A program made the translations under genes and the position numbers. This document shows, one piece after another, positions 16,036-24,407 of a stretch of DNA of 64,000 nucleotides (its first letter is position 1; the number at the start of each line of letters is the position of its first letter). Source of the DNA: Mycolicibacterium gadium (GTDB lineage Bacteria; Actinomycetota; Actinomycetes; Mycobacteriales; Mycobacteriaceae); contig NZ_AP022608.1 in NCBI RefSeq assembly GCF_010728925.1, forward strand, positions 2,108,001-2,172,000, written 5' to 3'. Below the pieces are notes generated by a model. It saw only the letters and a program-made list of their open reading frames with translations. It did not search any database and had not been told where the DNA came from.

Positions 16036-17202
16036 ATGAGATCAAAGGCCGCAGTCCTGCGCGGAGTCGGCGTGGACTGGGAAGTCACCGAAGTCGAACT
16101 CGACCCCCCGCACGCGGGCGAAGTGCTGGTCAAGATGGCCTATGCCGGTGTCTGCCATTCCGACGAGCACTTCTACACCGGAGACAGCGTGCCGAGCAAG
16201 GACATGGAGGAGATGATGCGGGCGGCCGGTGTGCCGGTGCCCGAGTGGTTCCCCATGCTCGGCGGACACGAAGGCTCGGGCGTTGTCGAGGAGGTCGGCG
16301 ACGGCGTGACGACGCTCAAACCCGGTGACCACGTAGCGATCTCGTTCTTCCCCGCCTGCGGAAGTTGTCGTTTCTGCGTCACGGGTCAGACCTACCTCTG
16401 CGATGTCGGCGCCGACATCTACAGCAAGGAGATGACGACCGACCACACGCGTAGGCGTCACCTCGGCGACGAAGATCTCATGGCGATGATGCAGGTCGGC
16501 ACCTTCTCCGAATATGTCGTCGCCTCCGAACGGTCACTGGTGAAGATCAACGACTGGATTCCACTGGAGGCGGCGTCGCTGGTGTCATGCGGCGTGACAA
16601 CAGGTTTCGGTTCGGGGTCGGTGGCCGCAGGTACGGAGGTCGGCGACACGGTCGTGGTCGTAGGTGTCGGCGGCATCGGGATGAACGCCGTCCAAGGGGC
16701 CAAGGCTGCGGGCGCGAAACACATTGTCGCGGTTGATCCGAACGAGTTCAAACGCGACGTCGCGCCCTCGTTCGGCGCCACACACACCGCTGTCGACGCC
16801 GGCGCCGCGGTCGACCTCGTCAAGGAGATCACCTGGGGTGTCATGGCCGATCGCGTCGTGCTCACACCGGGTGTCGTGCCGCCGGATCTCATCCTGGTGG
16901 CGATGATGTTGCTGCGCAAAGGGGGCACGTGCGTGCTCACCGGCATGGGCAAGGTGACCGACATGATGGTGCCGCTGGTCATGGGTGACATGGTCAGCTC
17001 ATGCAAGACGCTCAAGGGCGTGCTTTACGGGTCGATGAACCCGCGCGAAGCAATGCCCCGCCTGCTGTCGATGTACGAAGCTGGCACACTGAAGCTCGAT
17101 GAACTCGTCACGCAAAAGTACAAACTCGACGACATCAACGAAGCGATGAGAGACCTCCGCGCGGGCAAGAACATCCGGGGTGTGATCGCGTTCGAGGAGT
17201 GA
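16036..17202 (+). CDS. Zinc-dependent alcohol dehydrogenase, NDMA-dependent type
   Basis: 388-aa medium-chain dehydrogenase. Catalytic zinc ligands Cys40, His78/Glu79 and Cys185 and structural zinc ligands Cys108, Cys111, Cys114 and Cys122 are all present. The Rossmann motif GVGGIG is followed by an Asp (AVDPN), so NAD is expected. The insert after the structural zinc site (DIYSKEMTTDHTRRRH) and overall length match the actinobacterial/mycobacterial NDMA-dependent alcohol dehydrogenase group, which may keep NADH tightly bound. The ATG has AAGGAG. It is the last gene of the operon and is followed by a hairpin. Confidence 0.93.
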   Translation: MRSKAAVLRGVGVDWEVTEVELDPPHAGEVLVKMAYAGVCHSDEHFYTGDSVPSKDMEEMMRAAGVPVPEWFPMLGGHEGSGVVEEVGDGVTTLKPGDHVAISFFPACGSCRFCVTGQTYLCDVGADIYSKEMTTDHTRRRHLGDEDLMAMMQVGTFSEYVVASERSLVKINDWIPLEAASLVSCGVTTGFGSGSVAAGTEVGDTVVVVGVGGIGMNAVQGAKAAGAKHIVAVDPNEFKRDVAPSFGATHTAVDAGAAVDLVKEITWGVMADRVVLTPGVVPPDLILVAMMLLRKGGTCVLTGMGKVTDMMVPLVMGDMVSSCKTLKGVLYGSMNPREAMPRLLSMYEAGTLKLDELVTQKYKLDDINEAMRDLRAGKNIRGVIAFEE

Positions 17203-17225
17203 TCCCTTGGGTGTTCTGACAGCCT

Positions 17226-17254
17226 CCTGGGTCGCGGTCTCACGACCACCCAGG
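17226..17254 (+). terminator. Hairpin after the alcohol dehydrogenase gene
   Basis: Arms CCTGGGT (17226-17232) and ACCCAGG (17248-17254), 24 bp past the stop. It is GC-rich with no clear T-tract. It most likely ends the SDR-ALDH-ADH transcript. Confidence 0.55.
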
Positions 17255-17369
17255 TGGGGTTTCACGACCGTAGGATCCGCAATATTGCACCGGCCCGTTG
17301 ACGATAGATGTTGTTGCCGGAAGCGCGTTTTCCCGTTCCCACAGGGTTGGCGCCGGTACTGTTTGACTC

Positions 17370-18581
17370 ATGAATTCACGCTCGGACAGCGAGCGCCGCC
17401 GACCGACGCCATGTTCAACCATGCGGTGGCTTATGCGCGCAAGTCCCTCGGATCTCCTGTTGGCCACAAGTGCGGCGGCCGCATCGTTGCCGTTGGTCGG
17501 GCGCCATGTGCAACGCGCCGGCTCTTTCGCCGCGATGGGCGTGTGGGGCAGCCGATACGCCGGCGACTTCGCCGTGGCTACGCGCCGACGTCTCGCGCCG
17601 GACACCTCCGGCATCCGTAAGCGCGAGCGCAGCATGACAGACGGCGCCGTAGTCGGCGCCCTCAGCGCTTTTGTTCCACGGTCGGATTTCACTGATACGC
17701 GGGACAAATCCGACCAGTTGCCGCCTCTGTTGAGAGCGTCCACCCATCGCCGCGCGATCTACCGGAGCACTGTGCAGTACGGTCCGCTGCCTTCACAGGT
17801 ACTCGACGTGTGGCGTTCGAGGGATCTTCCAGACGAACCTGCCCCCGTCCTTGTGTTCGTGCCCGGTGGCGGATGGATCCACGGCAGTCGGCGGATGCAG
17901 GGATATGCGCTGATGTCACACCTCGCCGCGCAGGGTTGGGTGTGTCTGTCCATCGACTATCGGGTGGCACCGAAGAGCCCGTGGCCGGCACATCTGATCG
18001 ACGTCAAGACCGCCGTGTCCTGGGCGCGAGAACATGCGCAGGAATTCGGTGGTGATCGGAACTTCATCGCGATCGGCGGCGCCTCGGCGGGTGGACATCT
18101 CGCGGCGTTAGCCGGATTGACGGCGAACGACGCGCCAGCCGAGGTCGGCCTTCCGGTCGAGGCGAACACCTCGGTCGACGCGGTGGTGTCCCTCTACGGG
18201 CGTTACGACTGGGAGGACAGGTCCACCCCAGAACGCGTGCGCTTCATGGACTTTCTGGAGCGTGTAGTGGTAGCGGGCACAGCAGCGCGGTATCCCGACG
18301 TGTTCCGCCAGGCATCGCCGATCGCCCTCGTGCACCGCAGCGCTCCACCATTCTTCGTGGTCCACGGCACGGCGGACTGGATCATTCCGGTGGACCAGGC
18401 TCAGAGTTTCGTCGAGAGGCTGCGCTCGGTATCGGATTCCGCCGTCTGCTATCTGGAGCTACCAGGCGCCGGTCACGCATTCGATCTCGTCGATGGAACA
18501 CGCACCGGTCCCGCCGTGGCTGCCGTTGGAATGTTCCTGAATCAGGTGCGGCGCAACAGCCTTCTCACGAAAGCCGTGTGA
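17370..18581 (+). CDS. HSL-type alpha/beta hydrolase (Lip family esterase)
   Basis: 403-aa esterase of the hormone-sensitive-lipase type. The oxyanion GGGW (166-169), nucleophile Ser239 in GASAG, Asp336 (HGTADW) and His369 (GAGHAFD) form a full catalytic set. An N-terminal region of about 110 residues precedes the hydrolase core and has a moderately hydrophobic stretch around 28-45, as in mycobacterial LipC/LipM/LipO-like proteins. The initiating ATG at 17370 lacks a clear ribosome site, so the true start may lie downstream. It ends 8 bp from the convergent acyltransferase gene. Confidence 0.88.
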   Translation: MNSRSDSERRRPTPCSTMRWLMRASPSDLLLATSAAAASLPLVGRHVQRAGSFAAMGVWGSRYAGDFAVATRRRLAPDTSGIRKRERSMTDGAVVGALSAFVPRSDFTDTRDKSDQLPPLLRASTHRRAIYRSTVQYGPLPSQVLDVWRSRDLPDEPAPVLVFVPGGGWIHGSRRMQGYALMSHLAAQGWVCLSIDYRVAPKSPWPAHLIDVKTAVSWAREHAQEFGGDRNFIAIGGASAGGHLAALAGLTANDAPAEVGLPVEANTSVDAVVSLYGRYDWEDRSTPERVRFMDFLERVVVAGTAARYPDVFRQASPIALVHRSAPPFFVVHGTADWIIPVDQAQSFVERLRSVSDSAVCYLELPGAGHAFDLVDGTRTGPAVAAVGMFLNQVRRNSLLTKAV

Positions 18582-18589
18582 CCTCCGTG

Positions 18590-19396
18590 TCAACCGATCA
18601 CGGGAAGGCGGCGTTGGTCCGCCAAGTCGTCCAGCGCTTCCTGCATGACCGACCGTACGTGTGCGTCGACCGCGTCGATATCGGGGTCGTCGCCAAATCG
18701 CTCAACCACGTCGATCGGCGGTAGCACCTGAATCACGATTTTCGACGGCATCGGAAGGTTCAGTGGTAACACCGCGGACAGCCCGAAGGGAACTCCGAAC
18801 GACAACGGAATAATCTTGACCCGCATCAGTTTGTCCAGACGAAGCGCCTTAGCCAGCCAAGTGCCCCGCGATAGAAACAGCTGGGTCTCCTGGCCCCCGA
18901 TTCCCACGGCAGGAACGATGGGGACTCCGGCGTTGACGGCCGCCTTCACGTACCCTTTGCGGCCCGCGAAGTCGATTGTGTTGGCGCCGCGTGTCGGCCG
19001 GTACACATCGTGGTCCCCGCCCGGAAACACCACCACCAGGCCGCCCGAGCGCAACGCTTCCTCGGCGTTGTCGTGGGAGGCACGAATGAACCCGGTCCGC
19101 TGCAGCGCCCCTGCCTGCGGACCCGACAGCAGCACGTCGTGACTCAGGGTGTATACCGGTCGGTCGTAGCCGAATCGCTGGTAGTACTCGGACGCAAATA
19201 TCGGTACATCAATGGCGAAGAGCCCGCCTGAGTGGTTGGACACTATGAGTGCACCACTCTGAGGCAGTGCCTCCAGACCACGGACTTCGATGCGGTGATA
19301 AGCCTTCAGCAAGGGGCGAAGCCAGCCCATCACTCGTTTCGTGAACTCGGGATCCCACTTGGTCAGCTCTGAACAGTCCTCGCTGTTGTCAATCAC
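18590..19396 (-). CDS. PlsC/MGAT-like acyltransferase
   Basis: 268-aa lysophospholipid acyltransferase-family protein. NHSGG (about residues 54-58) contains the catalytic His of the acyltransferase motif, and FPGGDHDVYRP (about 125-135) is the acceptor-binding motif in the MGAT-like variant form. It likely acylates a glycerolipid or related alcohol at the membrane. It lies downstream of the WS/DGAT gene on the same strand with a 21-bp gap, so both probably belong to one storage-lipid operon. Confidence 0.87.
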   Translation of the reverse strand: MIDNSEDCSELTKWDPEFTKRVMGWLRPLLKAYHRIEVRGLEALPQSGALIVSNHSGGLFAIDVPIFASEYYQRFGYDRPVYTLSHDVLLSGPQAGALQRTGFIRASHDNAEEALRSGGLVVVFPGGDHDVYRPTRGANTIDFAGRKGYVKAAVNAGVPIVPAVGIGGQETQLFLSRGTWLAKALRLDKLMRVKIIPLSFGVPFGLSAVLPLNLPMPSKIVIQVLPPIDVVERFGDDPDIDAVDAHVRSVMQEALDDLADQRRLPVIG

Positions 19397-19417
19397 AGGC
19401 GCGTGCCCTTTCGAGGT

Positions 19418-20860
19418 TCATCCCGCAGCCATATCGGGCGCGTTGTCTGTCGGCAACGACACCCTGATGGTTTCTCCGGGTATCGCTTTCAACGATTGAA
19501 TTTCGCGGAAACTGTCGATCATCGCGTCGGTCATCTCATGGGGATCGTCGACGGTGATGTCGTCGGTCAGCACAGAGATGTTCAGCTGATCGATGTAACT
19601 CCAGACGGTGACGTTCATCCCACTCGCCGCCGCCAACGGCCCCACCGAGTAGATCTCGGTGATCTCGGCGCCGTCGACACTGCGGGCTTCGCGCGGACCG
19701 GGAACGTTGGAAACGGTCAAATTCATCACCGTGCCTGAGTTGAGGCGCCGGGATTGCCAGCGAAACATAGCGGGCGACAGCGGTGGCGGAAGATACTCCA
19801 GCCACGAGGCGAGGAGAGTCGGCCCGCTGAGGCGAAAGTTCTCCTTGGCATTGCCACTTGCCATCGCAGTCAGCGCGAGCCGTTCCGCAGGATCGCAGAT
19901 GTGGACGGGCAGTGGTGGCAGCATATATCCGAATGCGTTGCCGCTGAGACGTTCTGGCGACTTATCCAGGCTGACGGGGACCCCGGCGATCAGTGGCGTG
20001 TCGGCGTTGCCGTCGTACTTGAGCAAGAGCGTCCGCAGGGCACCCGCCGTCATGGCCAATACGGCGTCGTTGATCGTGACGCCAAGGGTTTTGCATGCCG
20101 ATTTGACCTCCGAGAGCGGCAGCGACGCCGTGTCGAACCGTCGTTGAGGTGTGACGACGTGATTGAGAAAGCACGGCGGTGGGGTGAGCGGTCGAGCAGG
20201 TCTCGGTTGCTTCCGCCGTGCGCGGAAGCGCATAGCGACCCGCGAGATACCGCCGGCCGTTTGCCATACAAGTTTGGGTGTCCGTGCCAGCTGCCGTAGG
20301 TGGTCGTACATGGCGTCGCGAAGCAACTCGCGGCGGCTGGGAATCACGTCTGGCTGGAGAGTCCGGCCGACCTGCTCCAGCACATCCGGTGACAGAAGCG
20401 CCGCTGTGATCAAGTTAGCCGAGGCCACACCGTCCGCTAATGCGTGATGCATTTTCAGAATGACCGCGACCCGGTTACCGGCAAGGCCTTCAGCGACATA
20501 CAGGTGCCACAGAGGTCGATCGCGAGGGAGCTGGACAGCAGCAATCTGCCCGACGAGATCATCGAGTTGGCGTCGGCCGCCCGGCGGCGCGACCACGACA
20601 CGGCTGATGTGGTCGTAGGCTTCGGTGGGCGAATTCTCCTGCCACATGGGGTGGTGGAACTTGAACGGGATGTCTACGAGCCGGTAGCGCATCGGGGCCA
20701 GCCCAAGCATGCGGGCGGCCATCACCCGCCGGAAGGATTCGAATGTGTAGCCGTCCCTCAGACCGGACACGTCGAAGACGCCGAGCTTGATCGTATGGGT
20801 GTGGATCTGCGGAGTTTCGCTGTACAAGAGCATGGCGTCGAGTCCCGTGAGTCGTTTCAT
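19418..20860 (-). CDS. WS/DGAT wax ester / triacylglycerol synthase
   Basis: 480-aa acyltransferase starting at MKRLTGLDAM, the usual WS/DGAT N-terminus. The active-site HHALADG (His138, His139, Asp143, Gly144) and PLW (116-118) are present, as are the C-terminal NVPGPR and family-specific SVGPL segments. The frame is open 49 codons upstream, but that stretch overlaps a SigF-like promoter (20959-20984) and is not family sequence. It makes triacylglycerol or wax esters from acyl-CoA. The downstream PlsC-like gene supports a role in storage lipid. Confidence 0.95.
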   Translation of the reverse strand: MKRLTGLDAMLLYSETPQIHTHTIKLGVFDVSGLRDGYTFESFRRVMAARMLGLAPMRYRLVDIPFKFHHPMWQENSPTEAYDHISRVVVAPPGGRRQLDDLVGQIAAVQLPRDRPLWHLYVAEGLAGNRVAVILKMHHALADGVASANLITAALLSPDVLEQVGRTLQPDVIPSRRELLRDAMYDHLRQLARTPKLVWQTAGGISRVAMRFRARRKQPRPARPLTPPPCFLNHVVTPQRRFDTASLPLSEVKSACKTLGVTINDAVLAMTAGALRTLLLKYDGNADTPLIAGVPVSLDKSPERLSGNAFGYMLPPLPVHICDPAERLALTAMASGNAKENFRLSGPTLLASWLEYLPPPLSPAMFRWQSRRLNSGTVMNLTVSNVPGPREARSVDGAEITEIYSVGPLAAASGMNVTVWSYIDQLNISVLTDDITVDDPHEMTDAMIDSFREIQSLKAIPGETIRVSLPTDNAPDMAAG

Positions 20861-20958
20861 CGGCCGCCGCCCGGCATTGAACGCTCGCGTCGCTCCCCGC
20901 GAGTTCTGCGCGTCACCAGGCTCATCTCGACCATCCCCTGCCCTTACTTGCTGAGAAC

Positions 20959-20984
20959 ATACCCTCTCAGAATCGAGTTCATTC
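20959..20984 (-). promoter_or_regulatory. Candidate SigF promoter for WS/DGAT
   Basis: On the minus strand GAAT (20984-20981), a 16-bp spacer, then GGGTAT (20964-20959). This fits the mycobacterial SigF form GGWWT-N16/17-GGGTAY except for the first G. The start codon is about 90 bp downstream. The -10 lies in a palindrome, TGAGA...TCTCA. Confidence 0.4.
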
Positions 20985-21057
20985 GTTTCCAGGAAAACGG
21001 TCTGCAATCAACGTCATCGCGGAGCTCCGCGGCTTCAGCGAATCGCCGACACCTCGG

Positions 21058-22605
21058 TCATCGGGACGCCGCCATGTGCCGTGCCGCGCGGTGGCTGAAC
21101 AGCAGCGACGCGCCAATCGGGTTGCCGCCGCCCGGGTAGGTCTCACCGGACACCGCGGCCATCGTGTTGCCCGCCGCATAAAGACCAGGGATCGGCCGGC
21201 CCTCGGCGTCAAGCACACGCGCATCGACGTCGGTCCGCAGACCGCCCTTGGTGCCCAGGTCCGAGGTCCCGAACGCCGCCGCCCGGAACGGTGGTGTGTC
21301 GATCGGCACCAGCGGTGATGCGCCGCCGGTAAACGCGCGGTCGAAGGATTCCCGGCCGCGGCCGAAGTCCTCATCCTCACCGCGTTGCGCGAGCACATTG
21401 AAACGGCAAACGGTTTCGACGAGATTTGCTTCTGGCACATCGATCTTGGTGGCAAGCTCTTCTACGGTGTCGGCCTGCACCCACAGCCCCGCCGACTCGT
21501 ACTCGCGGGTCGGCGAGAAGGAAACGTTGGTGGCCATCACCGGTGGTTGTTCACCGGCTCGGCTGTCGTAGACCATCCAGTACGGTGTGCCGACGGCGCC
21601 GTCGCGCATCGCACTCAAGATCTCGCGGCCCAGCCTGTCGTAGGCGGCCGATTCGTTGACGAACCGGCGGCCGGCCTTGTCGACGAAGATGCCTCCGGTG
21701 AAGCACAGCGCGAACGCCGCGCGACCATCGGGATGGATCAGCCCCGGTGACCACCACGCCTGGTCCATGAGGTCGGTACTCGCGCCGACCGCGATCGCAG
21801 CCTTATGCGCCAGTCCCGTATTGCCGGGTGCGCCCATCGTGCCGGATGCCGTTCCGGGAACCCCATATTCGGCTCGCATTTCGGCGTTCTGCTCGAATCC
21901 GCCCGCCGCCAGCAGGACACCGCGGCACGCCCTGATCGTGCGGCGCTCCCCATCGCATTCGACCACCCCGCCGGTCACTCGGCCGTCTTCGACGATCAGC
22001 TCGACGAGGCTGGTGTTCAGATAAGCCGCCACCGCGGGGTTGTCGGCCATCGCGGACAGGAAGCGACCGATCACCGCTCGCCCACCGGTCAGGAAGTCGG
22101 GCTGTGGCTCGCCGAGACGTTCGTGGTCCAGCGGACCGCGGACCTTTCCTTGGAATCGCCCGAGGCGGTCGCCGGGCAGTCCCTTGCAGACAGTGTGGCG
22201 CATACCGTCGTTGCGCGCACCGGGGACCGAACTGTAGTAGTCAGGCCATGGCAGGATCTTGAACGCGAAATGGTCGTCCTGCTCAAGGTATTCGATCAGT
22301 GTGGCGCCACCGCGCACATACGTCTCCTGGAGTTCGGCGGGCGTACGGTCGCCGACGACGCTGCGGTAGTAGCGCAAGGCTTCGTCGATGGTGTCGTCGC
22401 TGCCCGCGCGGACCAGCACCGGATTGCAGGGGTACCACATCCCGCCGCCGCCGGAGTAGGCGAATGTACCGCCGAATTGGTCGGTGGCCTCGACGATGGC
22501 TACCGAAAGTCCCTCGCGCGCAGCGGTGTACGCACCCGCCAGGGCACCGGCGCTACCGGCCACCAGGACGTCGACAGCTTCGTCGGTATCAGAAGATGTG
22601 GTCAC
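21058..22605 (-). CDS. FAD-dependent 3-ketosteroid dehydrogenase (KstD)-like
   Basis: 515-aa flavoprotein of the 3-ketosteroid-delta1-dehydrogenase / fumarate-reductase-like group. The FAD site starts VLVAGSAGALAG (GxxGxxxG), followed by an acidic VEATD and GGTFAYSGGGGMW. The C-terminus has GLYAAGNTMA and a Tyr near residue 490 in TYPGGGNPIG, matching the catalytic Tyr-Gly segment of KstD enzymes. The GTG start at 22605 overlaps the stop of the upstream SDR and has GAGGA five bases before it. Cyclic ketone delta-1 (or other) desaturation is likely; steroid specificity cannot be read from sequence. Confidence 0.88.
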   Translation of the reverse strand: MTTSSDTDEAVDVLVAGSAGALAGAYTAAREGLSVAIVEATDQFGGTFAYSGGGGMWYPCNPVLVRAGSDDTIDEALRYYRSVVGDRTPAELQETYVRGGATLIEYLEQDDHFAFKILPWPDYYSSVPGARNDGMRHTVCKGLPGDRLGRFQGKVRGPLDHERLGEPQPDFLTGGRAVIGRFLSAMADNPAVAAYLNTSLVELIVEDGRVTGGVVECDGERRTIRACRGVLLAAGGFEQNAEMRAEYGVPGTASGTMGAPGNTGLAHKAAIAVGASTDLMDQAWWSPGLIHPDGRAAFALCFTGGIFVDKAGRRFVNESAAYDRLGREILSAMRDGAVGTPYWMVYDSRAGEQPPVMATNVSFSPTREYESAGLWVQADTVEELATKIDVPEANLVETVCRFNVLAQRGEDEDFGRGRESFDRAFTGGASPLVPIDTPPFRAAAFGTSDLGTKGGLRTDVDARVLDAEGRPIPGLYAAGNTMAAVSGETYPGGGNPIGASLLFSHRAARHMAASR

Positions 22606-23459
22606 AGGTTCCTCGATCTGTTGACGAAGCGGCCTTCTCGCGGCGAGAAAAGCCATCCGCCACCGGCTTTGGTCCCGCCGTCGACGGGAATGTTATGGCC
22701 GGTGACGAAAGCCGACTGATCCGATGCCAGAAACAGCGCGACGCGGGCCTGGTCCTCCGGCCACCCGACCCGGCCGACGGGCGCCCACGACGCCCATAGT
22801 TCGTCGACGTCCTCGTAGCCGGTCAGGTAGTCGACCTGCGCCGTCTGCGCGAGGTCGGTGCCGATGCCGTTGACGCGGATGCCGTGGCGACCGAGATCCA
22901 CGGCCAGACAGGTGGTGAAGTGCGCGGCCGCGGCCTTCATCGCCCCGTACACCGGATCCTTTGGATAGCCCCGCATGCCCTCCACAGAATGCACTGTGAC
23001 GATGTTGCCGCGATGGGCGCTCATCATCGACGGGACGAAAGCCCTTGTGACGGAGAAGACATGGCGCAGGTTGATGTCGTACTGCTGCTGCCACGACTCA
23101 GGCGTCGAATGGTGAAACGGCACCAGGGGCCGATAGTCGCCCACGTTGTTCACCAGCACGTCGGCGCGTCCGTGTTCGCCGAGCACGGCGTCGGCGAGCC
23201 GGGCGACATCGTCGTCGACGGTGACGTCCACGACATGGCTGCGAATCGATCCGCCGGCGCCGGTCACCTCGTCGCGGATTCGGTTGGCACGTTCCCGGTC
23301 GATCTCGGCGACCTCGACGTGCGCACCGTGCTCGGCGAACAGCCGGGCGATGCCGGCGCCGATACCGTCGCCACCACCCGTGACGACCGCGACGCGGCCG
23401 TCGAGCAGCCGATTCCAATTGTCGATAGGCGGGGACCGTCGTCCATCGTCACCGGTCAT
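22602..23459 (-). CDS. SDR family oxidoreductase
   Basis: 285-aa short-chain dehydrogenase, with VTGGGDGIG at about 29-37, NNVG at about 104-107, Ser158, Tyr171 and Lys175 (YGAMK). It is paralogous to the 594-1424 SDR. The ATG overlaps the IclR stop (ATGA), and its stop overlaps the KstD-like GTG, so all three genes are translationally coupled. Oxidation of a hydroxyl to the ketone used by the KstD-like enzyme would be a logical order (inference). Confidence 0.88.
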   Translation of the reverse strand: MTGDDGRRSPPIDNWNRLLDGRVAVVTGGGDGIGAGIARLFAEHGAHVEVAEIDRERANRIRDEVTGAGGSIRSHVVDVTVDDDVARLADAVLGEHGRADVLVNNVGDYRPLVPFHHSTPESWQQQYDINLRHVFSVTRAFVPSMMSAHRGNIVTVHSVEGMRGYPKDPVYGAMKAAAAHFTTCLAVDLGRHGIRVNGIGTDLAQTAQVDYLTGYEDVDELWASWAPVGRVGWPEDQARVALFLASDQSAFVTGHNIPVDGGTKAGGGWLFSPREGRFVNRSRNL

Positions 23460-24316
23460 GGCGACGGACAATAGCCGGTCGCTTCTATCCGGCGGGCCGC
23501 ATCGCGAACCGCGGTCCCAATCTTCCGGATTTCCCTGGCGTTGAGTCCGCGGAACGGCGCCGCGGTGATCGACATCGACACCACCCCATCGGCGTCCTTG
23601 ACCGGCACCGAGATCGTCGCGACCTGATGGTCGGCGGTGTCATCGAGTTCGGCGGGTAGGTAGTCGACCAGCGCCAGATCGGCGAATGCGCCGGCCAGCC
23701 GCGCGGTGATCTCGTCGGGCTCGCCGTTTGCGGCCAGCGCGCGCAGGGCCGTGTAGACGCGGACGTATTCGCGACTGAGGCGTTCGATCACATACCCGCG
23801 CTCACGCACCTCGGCGAGCACCGCGGTCAGCCGCCTGCGCAGCTTGGTCGACGGTTCGCCGATCCCGGCAAGCCACTGCTTGATGGCCGCCTCCCCGGCC
23901 CAAGCCACATAGTCACGCCCGAACGGCGCCACCAGTGGCATGCGCAGACCGGCCGTGACGCGCGGTGCGGTGAGCGAGTCCCCGACCGAATCGGTCACCA
24001 CCAGCGTCGCACCCTCACGACGAGCCAGGAAGACCTGTGCGCCAACGGTTTCAGACAGGGTGTCCAGCAGGGAGCGGAATGCGCGGTCGCTGTTCGGTCG
24101 GGCCAGCGCACCGATAGCGGGACCACACGAATAGCTCGCTGACGATTCGTGCTTTACGACCCAACGGTGTTGAGCGAGGGTGGCGAGGATGGCGTGACCG
24201 GTGGCGCGGCTGATACCCAGATCGCGACAGATGTCGGCGAGCGAGAAATCCCGCTCCGGATCACCGGCGAGCAGATGCATCACCGCGACGACGCGTTCGG
24301 TGGGCGGGGAGGGCAC
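23456..24316 (-). CDS. IclR family transcriptional regulator
   Basis: 286 aa from the GTG at 24316; the frame is open further upstream, but only this start places the winged HTH correctly (SPPTERVVAVMHLLAGDPERDFSLADICRDLGISRATGHAIL pattern, residues about 3-45). The C-terminal effector domain (about 80-280) follows. It is the first gene of the IclR-SDR-KstD operon, so it is co-expressed with its presumed targets. Palindromes between it and the divergent sulfotransferase gene are candidate binding sites. Confidence 0.9.
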   Translation of the reverse strand: MPSPPTERVVAVMHLLAGDPERDFSLADICRDLGISRATGHAILATLAQHRWVVKHESSASYSCGPAIGALARPNSDRAFRSLLDTLSETVGAQVFLARREGATLVVTDSVGDSLTAPRVTAGLRMPLVAPFGRDYVAWAGEAAIKQWLAGIGEPSTKLRRRLTAVLAEVRERGYVIERLSREYVRVYTALRALAANGEPDEITARLAGAFADLALVDYLPAELDDTADHQVATISVPVKDADGVVSMSITAAPFRGLNAREIRKIGTAVRDAARRIEATGYCPSP

Positions 24317-24355
24317 TTGACGGCCTTTGCTCCCAACGTCTACGTTCAGCGTCAC

Positions 24356-24383
24356 AATATCGAACGGTATGTCGAATATTCGA
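24356..24383. promoter_or_regulatory. Palindromes between IclR and sulfotransferase genes
   Basis: The stretch contains AATATCGA (24356-24363) opposite TCGAATATT (24372-24380), and the perfect 12-mer TCGAATATTCGA (24372-24383). It lies in the 91-bp divergent intergenic region and could serve both promoters as an IclR site. Confidence 0.45.
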
Positions 24384-24407
24384 ATCATGCAATCACGAGG
24401 ACCGGCG

